A DNA stretch of 64,000 nucleotides from Evansella halocellulosilytica (GCF_002335745.1 NZ_NIST01000001.1:3155295-3219294), one strand, 5' to 3'. Shown: positions 34,158 through 44,001, counted from the stretch's first letter. The notes: generated from the letters alone by a model not told the origin. Program-made: numbers and translations.

Positions 34158-35981
34158 ATGAACTTAGGAGGTTACAAAAACCGAGAAGCTTGGGTCGATC
34201 TGTCGGAAGGTAAAGTCGAATATCGGAAGCTTAATGAAGAGGACGCGAAAAAATATGTAGGTGCACGAGGCTTAGGAGTTAAGTATTTAGTCGATCATGA
34301 AATTTATAAAGTTGATCCACTCTCACCGGAAAATATGCTTGCTGTTATGACAGGGCCGTTAACAGGTACAAGGATCAATATGAGCGGACGTTTATGTACA
34401 GTCACTCGCTCCCCACTTACTGGAACCGTGACAGATTCCCATATGGGAGGCTGGACAGCAGCCCGTTTAAAATGGGCTGGTTTTGACAATTTAATTTTTA
34501 CCGGAAAAAGTGAAAATCCTGTTTATTTATATGTGGAAAATGGTGAAGCAGAATTAAAGGATGCTTCAAATCTCTGGGGCAAAGGGGTCCGATCTACAGT
34601 CAAGGCACTTCAAGACCTTTATGGAGATAAAGATACGAGCATTATGACGATTGGGCAAGGCGGAGAAAACTTAGTGAAATTTGCTGGATGGATGAATGAA
34701 GATGATCGTGCGTCGGGCAGGGGCGGAACCGGTGCAGTAGCAGGGTCGAAAAATTTAAAAGCAATCGTTATTAAAGGGGCACAAAGAGGGAATATGCCAG
34801 AACCAGCTATGCCTGATAAATATCCTGCTGCTGTGAAAAGCGGCTTAAAGGCGATTACAGAAGGAGTGTTAACAGCTCCTAATAAAGGCGGTCTGTCCGT
34901 ATATGGAACGAATGTACTAATGAACATCATTAACGAATCAGGAGCATTGCCATCACGCAACTCACAAGTGACTCACTACAACGAAGCGGAAGCAGTTAGC
35001 GGAGAAACCGTTCGTGAGGAGATATTAGTAGGCGAGCCGACGTGTCACGCCTGTCCTGTAGCATGTAAAAAAGAAGTTGAAGTGAGTGACGGCAAATATA
35101 AGGTCAAAGTGGAGAGCTTTGAATATGAATCGGCCTGGGCTCTTGGGCCGAATTGCGGTTCACATAATAAAGAGGCAATCGCTTATATGATTGACCGCTG
35201 CAATGAATACGGGATCGATACGATTGAGTTAGGAAATGCTTTTTCAGTAGCGATGGAAGCTTATGAAAAAGGGCTAATGAAAGAACGTCTCGATTGGGGC
35301 GATGTCGATACGATGATTGCATGGATCGATAAGATCGTATATCGAAAAGGGATTGGTGATATTTTAGCTGATGGTCCGGGGAGGGCAGCAGCAGCATTTG
35401 GCGATCCTAATATTGCGATGGTTGTGAAAAATCAAGCGATACCTGCATACGATCCACGCGGTATACAAGGTATGGGGCTCGCGTACGCAACAAGCAACCG
35501 TGGCGCATGTCACTTAAGAGGATACACGGTATCCGCCGAAATTGCAGGAATTCCTGAGCCTGTAGACCGTAATACGGTGGAAGGAAAAGGAGAACTTTTA
35601 AAAATATTCCAAGATTTGCATGCTTTCTCTGATTCACTTGATTTATGTAAATTCTCTGCTTTCTCAGAAAATGCTGATTTGTATGCTGAGCAATACTCGG
35701 CAGTTGTTGGCATTGAATTAACTGGTGATGATATTATGAAAATAGGTGAACGAGTATATAATATCGAGAGGCTATTTAATAATAAAGCTGGATTCCTTCG
35801 TGATGAAGATAATCTTCCAGGTCGATTCTTGAAAGAACCGGCCACTGGAAACTCAGATGGGGAAGTTTGTCATTTGCCGGAAATGCTAGAAGAATACTAT
35901 AAAATCCGTGGCTGGAAAGAAGGGGCCGTTACTTCAGAGAAGCTGAAAGAATTAAGTATTGAAGTGAATGTCGGAGCTTAA
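34158..35981 (+). CDS. Aldehyde ferredoxin oxidoreductase (tungsten-type)
   Basis: 607-residue AOR-family enzyme that oxidises aldehydes to acids with ferredoxin, using a tungsto-bispterin and one [4Fe-4S] cluster. N-terminal pterin-binding part has YVGARGLGVKYL and RSPLTGTVTDSHMGG; the cluster Cys are in CHACPVACKK near 295-302 with the last in DSLDLCKF near 497. All four are present. AOR is unusual in aerobic Bacillaceae. A separate ferredoxin subunit is not adjacent. MoaD-type genes needed for pterin sulfuration lie convergently 135 bp downstream. Confidence 0.92.
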   Translation: MNLGGYKNREAWVDLSEGKVEYRKLNEEDAKKYVGARGLGVKYLVDHEIYKVDPLSPENMLAVMTGPLTGTRINMSGRLCTVTRSPLTGTVTDSHMGGWTAARLKWAGFDNLIFTGKSENPVYLYVENGEAELKDASNLWGKGVRSTVKALQDLYGDKDTSIMTIGQGGENLVKFAGWMNEDDRASGRGGTGAVAGSKNLKAIVIKGAQRGNMPEPAMPDKYPAAVKSGLKAITEGVLTAPNKGGLSVYGTNVLMNIINESGALPSRNSQVTHYNEAEAVSGETVREEILVGEPTCHACPVACKKEVEVSDGKYKVKVESFEYESAWALGPNCGSHNKEAIAYMIDRCNEYGIDTIELGNAFSVAMEAYEKGLMKERLDWGDVDTMIAWIDKIVYRKGIGDILADGPGRAAAAFGDPNIAMVVKNQAIPAYDPRGIQGMGLAYATSNRGACHLRGYTVSAEIAGIPEPVDRNTVEGKGELLKIFQDLHAFSDSLDLCKFSAFSENADLYAEQYSAVVGIELTGDDIMKIGERVYNIERLFNNKAGFLRDEDNLPGRFLKEPATGNSDGEVCHLPEMLEEYYKIRGWKEGAVTSEKLKELSIEVNVGA

Positions 35982-35987
35982 ATAACT

Positions 35988-36010
35988 AACCGCCCGTAAA
36001 ACGGGCGGTT
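35988..36010. terminator. Terminator of AOR; unoccupied CCGCCCG palindrome
   Basis: AACCGCCCGT..ACGGGCGGTT right after the AOR stop; the same palindrome class as beside the IS-A copies, but with no IS attached. Confidence 0.75.
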
Positions 36011-36028
36011 TAAAAAGAATGTAATAAG

Positions 36029-36095
36029 AAAAAGGCTTGTTCTTTATATGACTCCTATACATATATTAAGGAGCACTAAAGAACAGCCTTTTCTT
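36029..36095 (-). terminator. Long inverted repeat ending the moaD operon
   Basis: Arms AAAAGGCTTGTTCTTTA and TAAAGAACAGCCTTTT with an inner ACTCCT/AGGAG pair, ending in a T-rich tract on both strands. Confidence 0.65.
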
Positions 36096-36115
36096 TCATT
36101 TTAAGAATTAATTAC

Positions 36116-36388
36116 TCAGCCGCCGGCTCGAAACGTTTTTTTTCGAAATGTAGCGACGATTTCGTTTAATATGTCTTGGTCGTTGGCTGTGAAAGTCACA
36201 ATAACTTTTGGAATATCAGATTGTAAAAATCGAAAGGTTGTCTGATCGGACAAATGACACGCCCACTTCTCATGGGTGACGGCCGCTATCACTTCTCCTT
36301 TATTACCCGTTGTTCCTCCAAGCTGCTGAAGGTAACGAATGAGTTCTTTTCGATGTATTCCTCTAATTTCTAGCTCTTTTCTAACCAT
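36116..36388 (-). CDS. Small MoaD-associated protein ending in Gly-Gly
   Basis: 90-residue protein. The pattern ELIRYLQQLGG, then HEKWACHL near the centre, IPKVIVTFTAND and a C-terminal FRKKTFRAGG recalls the small domain (DUF1952/MoaD-related C-terminal domain) linked to MoaD-like proteins in some organisms; this is an unverified resemblance. The chain ends in Gly-Gly, as sulfur carriers do. Its ATG overlaps the moaD stop region (GGATAAATG), so it is translationally coupled. Likely helps pterin or tungsten-cofactor maturation for AOR. Confidence 0.6.
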   Translation of the reverse strand: MVRKELEIRGIHRKELIRYLQQLGGTTGNKGEVIAAVTHEKWACHLSDQTTFRFLQSDIPKVIVTFTANDQDILNEIVATFRKKTFRAGG

Positions 36389-36664
36389 TTATCCACCTGC
36401 AACAGGGGGGAATAAAGCGAGCTCATCTGTTGATTTGACTTTTGTTTGAAGGCCATCCATATGGATGACGTTTTTACCGTTAATAAAAACGTGAATATGA
36501 GGTTTTAATTCGTTCTCGCTTTCGAATAATTCTTTTTTCATTGAAGGAAATTGTTCAATGACCGATTGAAGTAATTTTTTTATGCTATCCCCCTCATTGT
36601 AAGGAACACGAATGACCTTACCGCCGCATATTTCTCTATACGTAGCAAAAACTTTAATCTCCAT
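36389..36664 (-). CDS. moaD: MoaD/ThiS-like sulfur carrier
   Basis: 91-residue ubiquitin-fold sulfur carrier. KVFATYREICGG at the start and the FPPVAGG C-terminus, whose terminal Gly is adenylated and thiocarboxylated, are typical of MoaD. It would donate sulfur for the dithiolene of molybdopterin or tungstopterin. The large synthase subunit MoaE is not adjacent. Located convergent to the tungsten-type AOR, so it is probably the AOR-dedicated carrier (inference). Confidence 0.83.
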   Translation of the reverse strand: MEIKVFATYREICGGKVIRVPYNEGDSIKKLLQSVIEQFPSMKKELFESENELKPHIHVFINGKNVIHMDGLQTKVKSTDELALFPPVAGG

Positions 36665-36774
36665 AAATGAGTGCCCCCTCTAACTTTTATATCACTCTAA
36701 AAAACGGTCTTTCTTTTATTATGAGGTGGATTTATCATTGTCGCAATATTTATTCATATGAAGATGAATAAAAT

Positions 36775-38247
36775 TTACTTAAAGCTGTTATTAATTTCAT
36801 TCGCAACGTTTGAGCCGCTTAACACGACGATTGGAGAACCTCCGCCAGGATACGTACTGCCTCCGACGAAGTAAAGGTTATCGAATTCTTGAGAACGATT
36901 GTACGGTCTGAAAAATAGATTACGTTTAATGTTTGAGCTAACCCCATTTAATGTTCCAAGGTAGGCATAAAACTTCTTTTCAATTGAATACGGGTCTATC
37001 GTTTGTAATTGTGCAAGGTGAGGCTTTATGTCCATTCCTCTTTTCTTCAATACGTTGAAAATCCGTTCTGTTTGTTCTTCTACAGAAACATTTGGACGGT
37101 TGCTTTGTGAAAGAGGAGGGGCGTTTACAAGTATATAAAGGTTGTCACCATCTGGAGATAATTGAGACATCGTTTTCGAGGAAGTACACGTATAAATACT
37201 TGGTTCCTCAATGTAAGATTGTTCATGGAAAATATGATGAAATTCTTTTTTAGGATGGTTATTGAAAAAAAGGTGATGATGATGAAAGTTGAGTCTGCTA
37301 TTAAGACAGGCTAATATAACGAAAGCTGAACTAGACGGCTCAACGAGTTTCATTTTTTTGACGCCTCTTTTTGTTTGTCCGAACAACCTTACGTTTTGAG
37401 AAAATAGATCGCCATTTAATATGAAAACATCACCTTCATAAGTTACTTCGTCAACTGTAATAACACTCTGGATGACTTTGTTTTTTATAATTGATTTGCT
37501 CACTTCACAATTTGTTATAATTTTAACCCCTAATTTTTTTGCTAATCGTACGAATCCTCGGATAATTTCAGTATTGCCCCCTTTTGTAAAGTAAACGCCA
37601 TCCTCCATTTCTAAATACCCGATAAGCCCAAACATCGCTGGTACAGTGTAAGGAGAAGAACCGATATACGTTGCATATCGGTTAAAGGTCATTCTGACTC
37701 GTTCATCGCGAAAAAATTGTTGATGGAACCGATCAAGAGATTGGAATGGCTTTGCAGAAAACATTGCTTTTACAAGCGGCAAAGAAAGATAGTCTTTCCA
37801 CGAATTAAATGATTTATGAATAATGTGCTTTTGTGCAATTTTATGTAATTTTTCAACTTCAAATAAATAATCGTCATATGAATCCGCAGCTGAAGGGTCA
37901 AGTGTTAATAAATGTTCTTTCATTTCTTCTTTGTTAGAGGAAAGATATAAATGGGTACCGTCATAAAATGAATTTTTCGTATGTGTTTCAAGTTTCATAA
38001 ATTGAAAATAGTCATCTGGGTTCTCATTCGTTTGTGAAACAACAGAACGAAAAACATGAGGCATCGTGATTATATTTGGGCCAAAATCAAAACGGTAAGA
38101 ACCTAACTTAATTTCATGGAGTTTTCCACCAACGAAGTCATTTTTCTCGAGGATCGTTGTATGGAAACCTTCATACTGTAAACGTATCGCTGCTGAAAGT
38201 CCGCCTAATCCTCCACCGATAATAATGACACGTTTTTTACCTGTCAT
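36775..38247 (-). CDS. Phytoene desaturase/dehydrogenase family (CrtI/CrtN type)
   Basis: 490-residue FAD-dependent carotenoid desaturase or oxidase. The N-terminal dinucleotide motif GGGLGGLSAAIRL, then KNDFVGGKLHEI, and the C-terminal FVGGSTYPGGGSP are the CrtI/CrtN bacterial-type desaturase signatures. It could be a diapophytoene desaturase or the CrtP/CrtNb oxygenase; the sequence alone does not decide. No phytoene synthase (CrtM/CrtB) is adjacent. ATG 38247 follows AAAGGCAGGAAC. Monocistronic and convergent with no partner. Confidence 0.87.
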   Translation of the reverse strand: MTGKKRVIIIGGGLGGLSAAIRLQYEGFHTTILEKNDFVGGKLHEIKLGSYRFDFGPNIITMPHVFRSVVSQTNENPDDYFQFMKLETHTKNSFYDGTHLYLSSNKEEMKEHLLTLDPSAADSYDDYLFEVEKLHKIAQKHIIHKSFNSWKDYLSLPLVKAMFSAKPFQSLDRFHQQFFRDERVRMTFNRYATYIGSSPYTVPAMFGLIGYLEMEDGVYFTKGGNTEIIRGFVRLAKKLGVKIITNCEVSKSIIKNKVIQSVITVDEVTYEGDVFILNGDLFSQNVRLFGQTKRGVKKMKLVEPSSSAFVILACLNSRLNFHHHHLFFNNHPKKEFHHIFHEQSYIEEPSIYTCTSSKTMSQLSPDGDNLYILVNAPPLSQSNRPNVSVEEQTERIFNVLKKRGMDIKPHLAQLQTIDPYSIEKKFYAYLGTLNGVSSNIKRNLFFRPYNRSQEFDNLYFVGGSTYPGGGSPIVVLSGSNVANEINNSFK

Positions 38248-38468
38248 TAAAGTTCCTGCCTTTCAATAAAACATACTTTAGGAAACGTTGTCAGTTAACG
38301 AGTAATAATTGCCGATTCGCTTACACTTATTATGTACAAAGGTGAATTTTTCATTAAGAAAGTGTTAAATTGTTTATGTCAGAAAAGGATTTGTGCTATT
38401 GTTGAAACGAAGTTCAGAATAAAGTAATATACACATTGTGAAACAATAAACAAAAGGGGTATACATCG

Positions 38469-39350
38469 ATGAACAAGATTAAGCTGATTGCAACAGACAT
38501 GGATGGAACGTTATTAAACGATGGCCGCCATGTTTCAAATGAAAATGTAAAAGCGATTCACCGGGCGAAAGAAGAAGGAATTCATGTGATCGTTGCGACA
38601 GGACGTGACTATACTGAAGCGATGTCACCGTTAAAAGAAGTAGGGTTAAGGATGCCGCTCATATGTGTAAATGGTGGTGACATACGAGAAGAAGATGGGG
38701 AAGTCATTCACCAGCAGACATTGTCGTTTGAACAATTTGTGAAGATGAAAGCGATTCTTGATGAAGAAGGAATATATTTTGAAATATACACGACAAAAGG
38801 CGCCTACACAGATCATGCCGAGAGAGGGCTGGATGTCGTAGTCGATTTATTAATGAGTACGGGGGAATTTTCATCTTATGACGAGGTCCGAAGTTTGGCA
38901 GAGAAACGTTTTGAAGAAGGAGCTATTAATCAAACCGATGATTACGAAACATTTTTAAAGCAAGAAGGATGTAAATTGTTTAAGCTGCTAGCTTTTTCTG
39001 AAGATGATACAAAACGTGAAAGAGCAAAGAAAAAATTATTGGAGCTAGGCGATGTCGATGTAAGTGCTTCGGCAAAGGAGAACTTGGAAATTACTCATAA
39101 AGATGCTACTAAAGGAAATGGTTTAAAAATGATGGCTGATAAGTTCGGAGTTGATCTCTCAGAAACGATGGTATTAGGAGATAATTATAATGATGTTTCA
39201 ATGATGAAGCAAGCTGGGCTGGCGGTAGCAATGGGAAATGCATCAAAAGAGATCCAGAAATTTTGTGATTTCGTAACAGAGGAAAATACGAATGATGGAG
39301 TTGCAAAAGCGATTGATCGTGTTTTGAAGCAAGCTGAAGCGAAAAAGTAA
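38469..39350 (+). CDS. Cof-type HAD hydrolase, YidA-like
   Basis: 293-residue cytoplasmic HAD phosphatase with a type C2 cap. Motif I DMDGTLLN near 10, motif II ATGRD near 44, motif III Lys with GNGLKMMADKFGV, and motif IV LGDNYNDVSMMKQAG near 238. Members dephosphorylate sugar phosphates, flavin or pyridoxal phosphate; the substrate cannot be told. Terminator at 39366. Single gene, divergent from the carotenoid gene. Confidence 0.9.
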   Translation: MNKIKLIATDMDGTLLNDGRHVSNENVKAIHRAKEEGIHVIVATGRDYTEAMSPLKEVGLRMPLICVNGGDIREEDGEVIHQQTLSFEQFVKMKAILDEEGIYFEIYTTKGAYTDHAERGLDVVVDLLMSTGEFSSYDEVRSLAEKRFEEGAINQTDDYETFLKQEGCKLFKLLAFSEDDTKRERAKKKLLELGDVDVSASAKENLEITHKDATKGNGLKMMADKFGVDLSETMVLGDNYNDVSMMKQAGLAVAMGNASKEIQKFCDFVTEENTNDGVAKAIDRVLKQAEAKK

Positions 39351-39365
39351 AGATAAAAACGTATT

Positions 39366-39410
39366 AAAAAAAGGAGGTGTCTCAACAGTATTTTGGACAC
39401 CTCTTTTTTA
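39366..39410 (+). terminator. Terminator of the HAD gene
   Basis: GGAGGTGTC/GACACCTC stem followed by six Ts. Confidence 0.85.
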
Positions 39411-39419
39411 CATTTTATC

Positions 39420-39640
39420 ATTTAATAGAATTCGAAATCGCTATCTGCGGACCCTTTTATTTCAGAGCACAAGTGCGACATCGGCTCGTGCTGCGCTTCG
39501 TTTGCAATTGTAGTTTTCTTCTTGACCTTAACTTCTTAGGTGTCACACTCTGTGTGCACCTAGGGGATTTTCGGCCATTGCTTTTCCCGTCGGAGTCTCT
39601 GCCTATCGCTCTTTTGAGCACATGATAGAACGCATAGAAA
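39420..39640 (-). repeat. Dispersed repeat R1 (reverse copy)
   Basis: Matches 21460-21690 on the opposite strand: AGAATTCGAAATCGCTAT, AGCACAAGTGCGACATC, CGTGCTGCGCTTCGTTTGC, GGGGATTTTCGGCCATTGC, CGCTCTTTTGAGCACATGA. The target side lies between two convergent genes. Confidence 0.7.
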
Positions 39641-39718
39641 AACGAACTTGGGTATGATTAATAAAAATTTCAGTTTGTTTTTTTTTCATTTACAGCTTTT
39701 GAGACATCCCCATAATGA

Positions 39719-41233
39719 TTATGCTGCTTTTGCTTCGTGCTGCTTTTCTTTAGCGTTTACTTTAACTTCTTTTAAATAGAAGGCAAAGAAGAAGCAGCCA
39801 ATTAGAGCGTAGCCGATAGCGAAATCAACGGCAGCCCCAAATGCTAACGCCTCTGCGTGCATAAATCCGAAGAAACTTAACAAAGCTGCAATACCGGCAA
39901 AAATCGCTGCTTTATGAAATTGATGGTCGATAATAAATACTGTAACTGCCCCTAATATGATCGCGGTAAACATCGCCCCTTCTCCTAGTGGAACAATCCC
40001 TGTAGACAGGTCAGCAATAGCTTCAGGGGTCGACCCGTTAAAACGTGTCATTAAGTAGTTAGCAAAGTAAGGAAGCATCGCGATCGCAACGGCAGGATAA
40101 TATTTTTTCTCATTTGATCCGAATGCAGAAGAGACCATTGAAATTCCAACATAAACGAGAATTGGTGCAACAACAGCCACCGGAATAATTGCCGATAATG
40201 CTGCAATGATTCCAGTCATGGCCGCAAAAGCAAATACGACAGCATTTAAAATGCTATATCCGCGACCAGCACCCATCCATTTTGAACCTACCGTAGCAAT
40301 ATATACTGTAGTCGGAAATAAACCGCCAAATGCAGCACCGAGCATTGTACCGACACCGTCAACCGCTTGGCATTCGCGAACATCATAATGATCACCTTCA
40401 GCAGACATTGCTTCGACATTATTCATCGTTTCTATCGCATTATAGATCGTAATCGGAAGAATAACAGCTAATAAAGCGATCATTCCGCCAAACAAATATT
40501 GGAACCCTTCAAATACGGCAAGGGAAGGGAGGATTGGATAAAAACCAAGGTGGTTGAATCCTTCTCTAATTGTTCCTATCTCAACATAACCAAGACTAAA
40601 AGCGAGTACAGTACCGATAACGATAGCAAAAAGTGATGCTGGTATACGAAATGGTAAAGCGACTTTTCCAACGATCCCTACTAAAATCACTGCTAATACG
40701 AACAGCCCGACAACAGGCATTTCTAATGTATTAAATAACATTTCACCAGCAATAAAAGTTAACGCTACCCCAGCTAATGCACCAAGCATCGCTGCTCGAG
40801 GCAAGTTACGCTGGATCCAATTTCCTGTGAAACTTGCTAAAACTTCTATTAAGCCGCTAATAAATGCAGCAGCTAATGCAATTTTCCAAGCTAATTCAGG
40901 ATCACCTGTCAATGTGTGTGCAGGTAAGAGAACGCCAAATAAAAAGACAAACATGACCGGAGTACTAATTCCATATGATAATGCCGTAACATTTGTGCGA
41001 TTCTCTTTCTTAGCTAGACGATTTGCCATATATGCATAATATAAATTACCGAATATGACTGCGATTGCTGCTCCAGGGATCACTTTTCCAAAAACAAGAC
41101 TAGCAGGGAAACCGAGACTTAACATTGTGACGGCAATAAGGACAAAGTTTGCTAAGTTATTTTGAAATAAAGCGAAAAAAGCATCTACATCTTCTCTTTT
41201 AAACCACGGGTAATGAATCGTTTTCTCAGTCAT
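39719..41233 (-). CDS. NCS2-type xanthine/uracil permease family protein
   Basis: 504-residue polytopic membrane protein with about 12 to 14 hydrophobic segments and the NCS2 (xanthine/uracil permease) look, including TALSYGIS and the AIETMNNVEAMSAEGD block. It follows xpt by 81 bp with no terminator between, so it is in the purine-riboswitch operon and probably takes up xanthine, guanine or hypoxanthine. It does not closely resemble B. subtilis PbuX or PbuG in the N-terminal residues I know. ATG 41233 follows GGAAATGGAG and removes 18 upstream residues. Confidence 0.85.
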   Translation of the reverse strand: MTEKTIHYPWFKREDVDAFFALFQNNLANFVLIAVTMLSLGFPASLVFGKVIPGAAIAVIFGNLYYAYMANRLAKKENRTNVTALSYGISTPVMFVFLFGVLLPAHTLTGDPELAWKIALAAAFISGLIEVLASFTGNWIQRNLPRAAMLGALAGVALTFIAGEMLFNTLEMPVVGLFVLAVILVGIVGKVALPFRIPASLFAIVIGTVLAFSLGYVEIGTIREGFNHLGFYPILPSLAVFEGFQYLFGGMIALLAVILPITIYNAIETMNNVEAMSAEGDHYDVRECQAVDGVGTMLGAAFGGLFPTTVYIATVGSKWMGAGRGYSILNAVVFAFAAMTGIIAALSAIIPVAVVAPILVYVGISMVSSAFGSNEKKYYPAVAIAMLPYFANYLMTRFNGSTPEAIADLSTGIVPLGEGAMFTAIILGAVTVFIIDHQFHKAAIFAGIAALLSFFGFMHAEALAFGAAVDFAIGYALIGCFFFAFYLKEVKVNAKEKQHEAKAA

Positions 41234-41314
41234 TTTACTAACTCCATTTCCTTTAAAAATTTGATTTAATCTAGACCACCGGCACAATTAGACGACATGA
41301 TCCGACAGTTCAAT

Positions 41315-41947
<633 letters not shown>

Positions 41948-41983
41948 TTATTTGATGTTTTACAAAGATGTGATCGATAAAAA

Positions 41984-42033
41984 ACAAAGAACCCGAGACT
42001 GCGTCCAACTATGAGTGAACGACGTCTCGGGTT
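41984..42033 (-). terminator. Riboswitch expression-platform terminator
   Basis: AACCCGAGAC/GTCTCGGGTT stem (minus strand) followed by CTTTGTTTTTT, between the purine aptamer and xpt. Confidence 0.85.
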
Positions 42034-42123
42034 TAGAAATGATGAATGAAAGGGAATAAAGTATACATATCCGACAGTATAAAGTGGGATTATAACTTGT
42101 ATACTTTATGAATTTGAGGTCTT

Positions 42124-42196
42124 TCACTCGTAGTCAAACAATTTACGGTCGTTTGGTAGAGACTCGTGAGCCATATTCTCACAGTTATACGAGTAA
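42124..42196 (-). promoter_or_regulatory. Guanine riboswitch aptamer
   Basis: Minus-strand sequence has P1 ACTCGTA/TACGAGT, then the conserved TAACTGTGAGAATATGGC, TCTCTACC, and TTTGACTAC order of the purine aptamer. The discriminating position before TAC is C, which marks guanine/hypoxanthine rather than adenine specificity. Confidence 0.93.
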
Positions 42197-42223
42197 TGTT
42201 TGTTTTTTTCTATTGTAGCATCG

Positions 42224-42251
42224 ATTATATCACATAACGGACGAGGTGCAA
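42224..42251 (-). promoter_or_regulatory. SigA-type promoter of xpt
   Basis: Minus strand TTGCAC (42246-42251), 16-bp spacer, TATAAT (42224-42229), about 28 bp before the aptamer. Confidence 0.7.
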
Positions 42252-42255
42252 GACT

Positions 42256-42300
42256 TTTTCCGAATATAATTCGGACAATATGCATTAATGTTCGTGTTTT
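42256..42300 (-). promoter_or_regulatory. PurR boxes upstream of xpt
   Basis: Minus strand AAAACACGAACATTA (42286-42300) equals the remembered PurBox of Bacillus pur genes; a second, inverted CGAA-type box (TATTCGGAAAA, 42256-42267) lies about 20 bp away, next to the promoter. Confidence 0.65.
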
Positions 42301-42436
42301 ATAAAGGAATTTCCCTGTACCTTCGTTACGTTTTAATGTATAAAAGCAGTTTTGATTTACATTTCGTTTATTTTTGTTTAAACTATGAGGCGGCAGACAT
42401 CATGTACATACAAGATAGATAAGAAAGGTGATTATT

Positions 42437-42964
42437 ATGTTTAAAAAACTATTTGGATTAGATAAGAAACAAAAGACCGATGTTCAAATGCCAGAAGCAA
42501 CTGGAAAGGATGTGTTAGTTAGTCCTTTAACTGGGACCGTTGTGTCTCTTTCAGAGGTTCCGGATCCGACTTTCGCTGAGAAAATGATGGGCGATGGAAT
42601 TGCAGTTAAACCAACTAATGGTACGGTCGTCTCTCCGGTTCATGCTGAAGTTGTTCAATTATTTCCGACTAAACACGCTATAGGGTTAAAAACAGTCAAC
42701 GGTGTTGAAATTCTTATCCATATAGGTATTGAGACAGTCAACATGCAAGGAGAAGGCTTTAAAGCGTTTGTTGAACAAGGTGATAAAGTTGCAAAAGGAG
42801 ATAAATTGATCGAATTTGATATAGGTCTTGTTGAAGAAAAATCAGATAGTACAATTACCCCGGTCATTATAACAAACAGTGATGATGTACAATCTGTTGA
42901 AAAGGAAGAAGGAAATGAAGCGAATGCTGGAGAAACAACAGTGATGACCGTGACTGCAAAATAA
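42437..42964 (+). CDS. ypqE: PTS glucose-type EIIA component
   Basis: 175-residue stand-alone EIIA of the glucose family. The phosphorylated His lies in EILIHIGIETV near 95 and the partner His in FPTKHAIGL near 80; the VSPLTGTVV and GDKLIEFD strands complete the fold. A 30-residue acidic C-terminal tail (VQSVEKEEGNEANAG) is unusual. Resembles B. subtilis YpqE. No EIIBC gene is adjacent, so it may serve a PTS permease elsewhere. ATG 42437 follows GAAAGGTG; GTG 42428 overlaps it. Confidence 0.88.
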   Translation: MFKKLFGLDKKQKTDVQMPEATGKDVLVSPLTGTVVSLSEVPDPTFAEKMMGDGIAVKPTNGTVVSPVHAEVVQLFPTKHAIGLKTVNGVEILIHIGIETVNMQGEGFKAFVEQGDKVAKGDKLIEFDIGLVEEKSDSTITPVIITNSDDVQSVEKEEGNEANAGETTVMTVTAK

Positions 42965-42975
42965 TGACCTTAACG

Positions 42976-43279
42976 CAAAAGGGCTGGGAATTAACCGGTC
43001 AATAATAACTGAAATCATCGTTTTTGTATTTTCTTGTTGATTGTCAAAAATTATGAGACGCCTGTAGGAAAAGCAAGAGAAGAAGATCCATCGGGACGTT
43101 TTTCCCCGATTAGTTGAAGCCTTGGCCGCGGCAAAGAAGACACTACAAATGCAAACGAAGTACATCACGAGTAGATGTCGCACTTGTGCTCTGGAGTGCA
43201 AGCGAGTTTTTTTGAAACAATCAACCCCAATATAAAATAAATAAAAGAAGAAATGGCACTCACCGTCGGTGAGTGCCAC
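42976..43279. repeat. IS-B-like repeat carrying R1 core
   Basis: Starts AAAGGGCTGGG (as IS-B) and ends with the IS-B left-region hairpin GGCACTCACCG..GAGTGCC. The interior shares TTGATTGTCAAAA, GAGACGCCTG and CGATTAGTTGAAGCC with the IS-B left region (reverse) and contains the R1 core GCAAAGAAGACACTAC..TCGCACTTGTGCTCTGGAGT. No coding frame. IS-A copy 4 begins one base after its hairpin. Confidence 0.7.
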
Positions 43280-43986
43280 CAGATTGTCGAGAAACACACT
43301 TTTTGAGAAGTGCGGGTTTCTCTTTATTATTTTCGTCAGAAGAAATTTGCTCACCCTACGGTGAAGAATCGCCGAAACCACCTCTTAGATCGCTGAGAGG
43401 TGGTTGGCGATCTTCTTTATGTTCTGTGCTGCCGTTGTCATCAACGCTTGTTCTGATGCGTCCTTTAAGCTGCGTAACCGGTAGTAGCGAAGCCCGTGGA
43501 GCTGTTTGGCATCCGCGAAGCTTCGCTCAATGGTTTCTTTTCTTTTTTATAGAGGAATTTCCCTGTTGCGGAAAGTCTATGCTCTCTCACTTTTTCCTTA
43601 CTGTCTTCCCATACATGCCTTGTGAGATCTTTTTTTATGATTTTTGGCTTTCGTACATTGGTTAAGCAGGGGGCAGTTTACACATTCTGCAGCGTTTGCA
43701 TGGTATTGACGATAGCCTTCGTGGTTCGATGTAGCATATGATAAGGTGCTACCATTAGGGCATGTATAAGTATCCGTCTCTTTTTATAGGTAAATTTCCA
43801 CTTTGGAAAATACCCCTTTGGATGTTCTAGGTTGATTGAAGAACGAAAGGCGGCGACTCCAATGGGATCAGCGAAGTCTGAAAATCCATTCTGAAGATGC
43901 TTCGCTGAGTCAGAATTAGTTGAAGACAAGCCCCATGGAAAGCGTCCGCCGGGAGGGATGAGATCGTGAGATATCATACTTTTCTT
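43280..43986 (-). mobile_element. IS-A copy 4, internally deleted derivative
   Basis: Reverse orientation. Right end CAGATTGTCGAG at 43280, left end region AAGTATGATATCTCACG at about 43980. It has the same internal-deletion junction as copy 3 (GAACATCC|AAAGGGGTATTTTCC), so the two share a deleted ancestor. The transposase fragment is in several frames. Its right end abuts a hairpin inside the repeat to its left. Confidence 0.85.
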
Positions 43987-44001
43987 ATTAACGTTTTTTT
44001 A

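Noticed and set aside
43678-43977. 99-aa minus-strand ORF with the same MISHDLIPPGG start
   Set aside because: It is the same deletion derivative as at 18153, not a second gene.
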